A stretch of DNA of 64,000 nucleotides from Fimbriimonadaceae bacterium (GTDB lineage Bacteria > Armatimonadota > Fimbriimonadia > Fimbriimonadales > Fimbriimonadaceae): contig JAHBTD010000002.1 of assembly GCA_019638775.1 (NCBI GenBank), positions 682,001 through 746,000 of the forward strand, in the 5' to 3' direction. A program made the translations under genes and the position numbers. Of this stretch, positions 61,906 through 64,000 are shown one piece after another. Positions within the stretch are counted from its first letter, which is position 1; each line of letters begins with the position of its first letter. The notes beneath the pieces were generated by a model. It was not told where the DNA came from and ran no database searches. It saw only the letters and a program-made list of their open reading frames with translations.

Positions 61906-62880
61906 TTACCGATACTGATTGATGAAGTTGTAGAAGCCCTGCGGGCCGCCGTAGCCGACAACCTTGCCAAGCACGTTGCCGTCCTTGTCGAGAATCATCT
62001 GCGTGGGCATAGCCGTGATGCCGTACTTTTGGGAGACGGCGGGCTGCTGGTCGACGTCGATCTTGAGGAAAACAAAGTTCTTGCTGTATTCCTGCTTGAA
62101 ATCTTCGGTTTGCAGCACTTCACGATCGAGCAGTTTGCACGGGCCGCACCACGACGCCATGAAGTCGCAGAAGATTTTGCGTCCGCTTCGGGCCGCATCC
62201 TTCATCGCTTCATCAAGGTCGTAATACCACTTAGCCGACATGCGCTGATCCATCGTAAGCTCTTGAGCGCCAGCGGGCGCCTTGAACGCATACATGGAGG
62301 CATCGCCTGCCTTCGCGCCGATCTCGAAGGACTTGGTGTCCATAAGAACGGGCTTCTCCATATCCTTGTACTTGAGCTCAGCTTGTCGGACTGTGTTGTC
62401 TTCCGAGTTGATGTACAGAGTCATGACCTTGCCGCCACCAAAAGTTGCCTCAACAGTGTTGAGAGTCATGCCTTTTCGGTTCTTGCTGCCAAGGCTCTTG
62501 GAGCTTACGGGCTTAAGCGCCTTTTCGTCGAAGAACGGTGCCCAAACATTGAAGGCATCGTCGCTCATCACTTCGCTCAACAGAGCAGGTGTTTGAGCAT
62601 CCTTGTAATAGGTGTTCGTCTTCTTGTCATATCGCGTGACGAACTTGCCATCAGCGACGATTGTCTCTGCCTGCGTTTCAATCCGGGCCAAGTTCGGCTT
62701 TGAAAAGTCGATTGAATATTGGTTGGCCGTGCCGCCAAGAACCTGGAGGGTATAGGTTGCCTTCAGGGTCTGTGCCTCGGTCATTGCCTTGTTATAGCCG
62801 CCCAGGAGCTGGCTGCCGCCTTGTGCAAGCGCCAACACGGCGATTGCCGCTACCCCAAGGGTCCATTTAAGCTTTCTCAT
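61906..62880 (-). CDS. Exported LolA-like / thioredoxin fusion protein
   Basis: 324 residues from ATG 62880 (MRKLKWTLGV); an open frame reaches 62946. Signal peptide of about 20 residues. The N-terminal half (about 25-200) follows the LolA/DUF2092 style, ATYTLQVLGG ... YSIDFSKPNLARIETQAETIVADGKFV ... YDKKTNTYYK, a lipid-binding half-barrel fold. A thioredoxin domain fills 215-324 with FCDFMASWCGPCKLLDREVL (Cys245, Cys248), VDQQPAVSQKYGITAMPTQMI. The cis-Pro motif is intact, so periplasmic disulfide exchange is likely. The fusion could couple redox work to carried lipoproteins; that is inference. Confidence 0.82.
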   Translation of the reverse strand: MRKLKWTLGVAAIAVLALAQGGSQLLGGYNKAMTEAQTLKATYTLQVLGGTANQYSIDFSKPNLARIETQAETIVADGKFVTRYDKKTNTYYKDAQTPALLSEVMSDDAFNVWAPFFDEKALKPVSSKSLGSKNRKGMTLNTVEATFGGGKVMTLYINSEDNTVRQAELKYKDMEKPVLMDTKSFEIGAKAGDASMYAFKAPAGAQELTMDQRMSAKWYYDLDEAMKDAARSGRKIFCDFMASWCGPCKLLDREVLQTEDFKQEYSKNFVFLKIDVDQQPAVSQKYGITAMPTQMILDKDGNVLGKVVGYGGPQGFYNFINQYR

Positions 62881-63011
62881 GATTTCTAGTTTCTCCCTCA
62901 GAACCTGTCTGCGTCTCGGGCAACGAATACTGTTGCTTGACCACAATAATACATCAGGCCTAAACTGAATGACGTATACAGGCCATAGATCATTTTCAGG
63001 TTTTTACTATT

Positions 63012-64000
63012 ATGGACTGGAAACGCTGGCTAATTCTCATTTTGTTGTTTCACTTCGGGCTTGCTCTTGTTTATTCGACAATCACACCTTATCGAACTGC
63101 AGGAATATTAAGATTTCAAGGTGGCGCTCCCGCTCAGGACATCGGAGCACCCGACGAGCGTCAGCACGCGAACTATGTCCAGCATCTGCTCGACGGCAAA
63201 GGCTTCCCCGTTTTCAAACCAGGCAGCCCCGATCTCTACGAAACGTATCAGAGCCACCAGCCTCCTCTTTACTATCTGCTGTCCGCTGGAATCGCCAAGG
63301 TAACGGGCCAAACCGACGTCGAGGAGAGATCAACGGGTTTGGTTTTGAGAGGGCTGAACGCGCTTCTTGGCGCACTGGCGATAGCGGGCATCTTCTTCAT
63401 CGGACTTTGGGGATTTCGCAACGAGTCTATCGGGCTGCTGGCCGCTGCATTTGCTGCGCTCCTCTCGATGAATGTCGCGTTGAGCGCCGCCATCACCAAT
63501 GATGTTCTCCTCATCGCCCTGTGCACATGGGCCTTGGCACTTGGGGCTAGAGCATCAAGAGATGGCTGGACCCTTAGCTCAGGCTTGCTTGTTGGTCTGC
63601 TGGCAGGGTTGGCTCTGCTCACCAAGACGTCAGCAATAGCGCTTCTTCCGGCTCTTGCATGTTTGTTCTTGATTAGGCGAGATACTGGCAAGCTCAAGCT
63701 TGAAATCAAACCCTTAGCAGCCGCAGTTGGATTGATGATTGTCCTTGCGGCACCCTGGTGGGTGAGAAACCAAAATCTCTATGGCGACCCTCTAGCGATG
63801 AAGGCGTTCGATCAAGCCTTCACCGGGACAGCCAAACCAACCGATCTCATCGTATCCCAACTCATCCAAACGGATCCACGATTTAACGCAGCCGCTAGCC
63901 AAATCGTCGAATCCAAGCCCGACATCACACCGAGACAGCTTAATGAGGAGGTCGTTCGCAAAGAGGGATTGCCTGCTAGCGCAGTTTACGATTATACGAT
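63012..64000 (+). CDS. GT39/PMT-type membrane protein, N-terminal fragment (3' end outside window)
   Basis: The frame is open from ATG 63012 to the window end, about 329 codons. Signal-anchor MDWKRWLILILLFHFGLALV, then the first periplasmic loop with APDERQHANYVQHLLDG and TYQSHQPPLYYLL. An Asp-Glu pair followed by an HQPPLYY block is the pattern of PMT-like and DUF2142-type GT-C proteins. Further hydrophobic segments follow. Sugar donor and acceptor unknown. It is a second GT-C protein beside the one at 47.2-49.1 kb. Confidence 0.82.
   Translation, partial: MDWKRWLILILLFHFGLALVYSTITPYRTAGILRFQGGAPAQDIGAPDERQHANYVQHLLDGKGFPVFKPGSPDLYETYQSHQPPLYYLLSAGIAKVTGQTDVEERSTGLVLRGLNALLGALAIAGIFFIGLWGFRNESIGLLAAAFAALLSMNVALSAAITNDVLLIALCTWALALGARASRDGWTLSSGLLVGLLAGLALLTKTSAIALLPALACLFLIRRDTGKLKLEIKPLAAAVGLMIVLAAPWWVRNQNLYGDPLAMKAFDQAFTGTAKPTDLIVSQLIQTDPRFNAAASQIVESKPDITPRQLNEEVVRKEGLPASAVYDYT

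Overview
The window is chromosomal DNA of moderate GC from a free-living bacterium with a diderm-type envelope. Armatimonadota (Fimbriimonas-like) fits best. This is inferred from gene content: pseudopilins with the [20 protein letters not shown] / FPVFARAK pattern, PEP-CTERM exported proteins, many lipoproteins, copper-amine-oxidase-like plus Amidase_3 wall hydrolase, DUF2961/GH172, and numerous GAF/PAS histidine kinases. No rRNA, tRNA, CRISPR array, transposase or prophage was seen. Genes are dense, no stretch over 300 bases lacks a gene, and 4-base or longer overlaps mark many short operons.

Layout. 1-4050: 3' end of an FAH-fold enzyme, an M16 peptidase followed one base later by a GAF-GAF-HisKA_2 kinase, and a convergent PilZ protein. 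4117-8564: smpB, FKBP lipoprotein, two proteins of unknown role (one a shrunken ArgC relative), FmdB zinc ribbon, family 5 uracil-DNA glycosylase, a lipoprotein. 8650-16061: cytosolic and exported MsrB pair, a glycosyltransferase with TPR-like tail, GIN-domain lipoprotein, amidase plus GerMN protein, an M50-like membrane protein and PAP2 phosphatase. 16160-25161: 2-hydroxyacid dehydrogenase, an operon kinase - secreted protein - tsaB - murB, a GH172-like enzyme with pseudopilin, and a PAS kinase. 25447-28595: dienelactone hydrolase and three tandem PEP-CTERM paralogues, each closed by a hairpin. 28611-30938: RluD, a SRPBCC-ArsR operon with twin operator palindromes, and a GNAT enzyme.

31020-35826: CIRCE-controlled groES-groEL with a repeat-filled spacer, then a solitary TIR-like (PF10137-type) protein with an unknown N-terminal half, a HEAT-repeat protein and a small membrane protein. 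35979-42583: cupin, canonical PAP2, ECF sigma with DUF4349 anti-sigma, pseudopilin, S15-type acyl hydrolase, DUF423, rpiB. 42586-53436 is a long minus-strand block: smc, tyrosine recombinase, GT39-type mannosyltransferase, a degenerate HD-GYP protein overlapping an active membrane HD-GYP, a bilobed aspartyl protease with PDZ, and a TPR membrane protein. 53691-58180: livJ-livH-livM-livG without livF, closed by a strong terminator. 58208-64000: DUF1579 protein, membrane protein, 2-oxoacid dehydrogenase E1 beta/alpha, a LolA-like plus thioredoxin fusion, and the start of a second GT39-type protein that runs off the window.

Functional themes are envelope biogenesis and export, redox and protein quality control (MsrB, GroESL, FKBP, thioredoxin, SmpB), c-di-GMP and two-component signalling (PilZ, HD-GYP, three kinases), and branched-chain amino acid uptake beside a 2-oxoacid dehydrogenase E1 pair. 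The most promising unexplained items are the TIR-like protein next to groEL, the twin-operator ArsR circuit, the tandem PEP-CTERM family, the ArgC-like remnant, the paired active/degenerate HD-GYP proteins, and the dispersed palindromic repeats.
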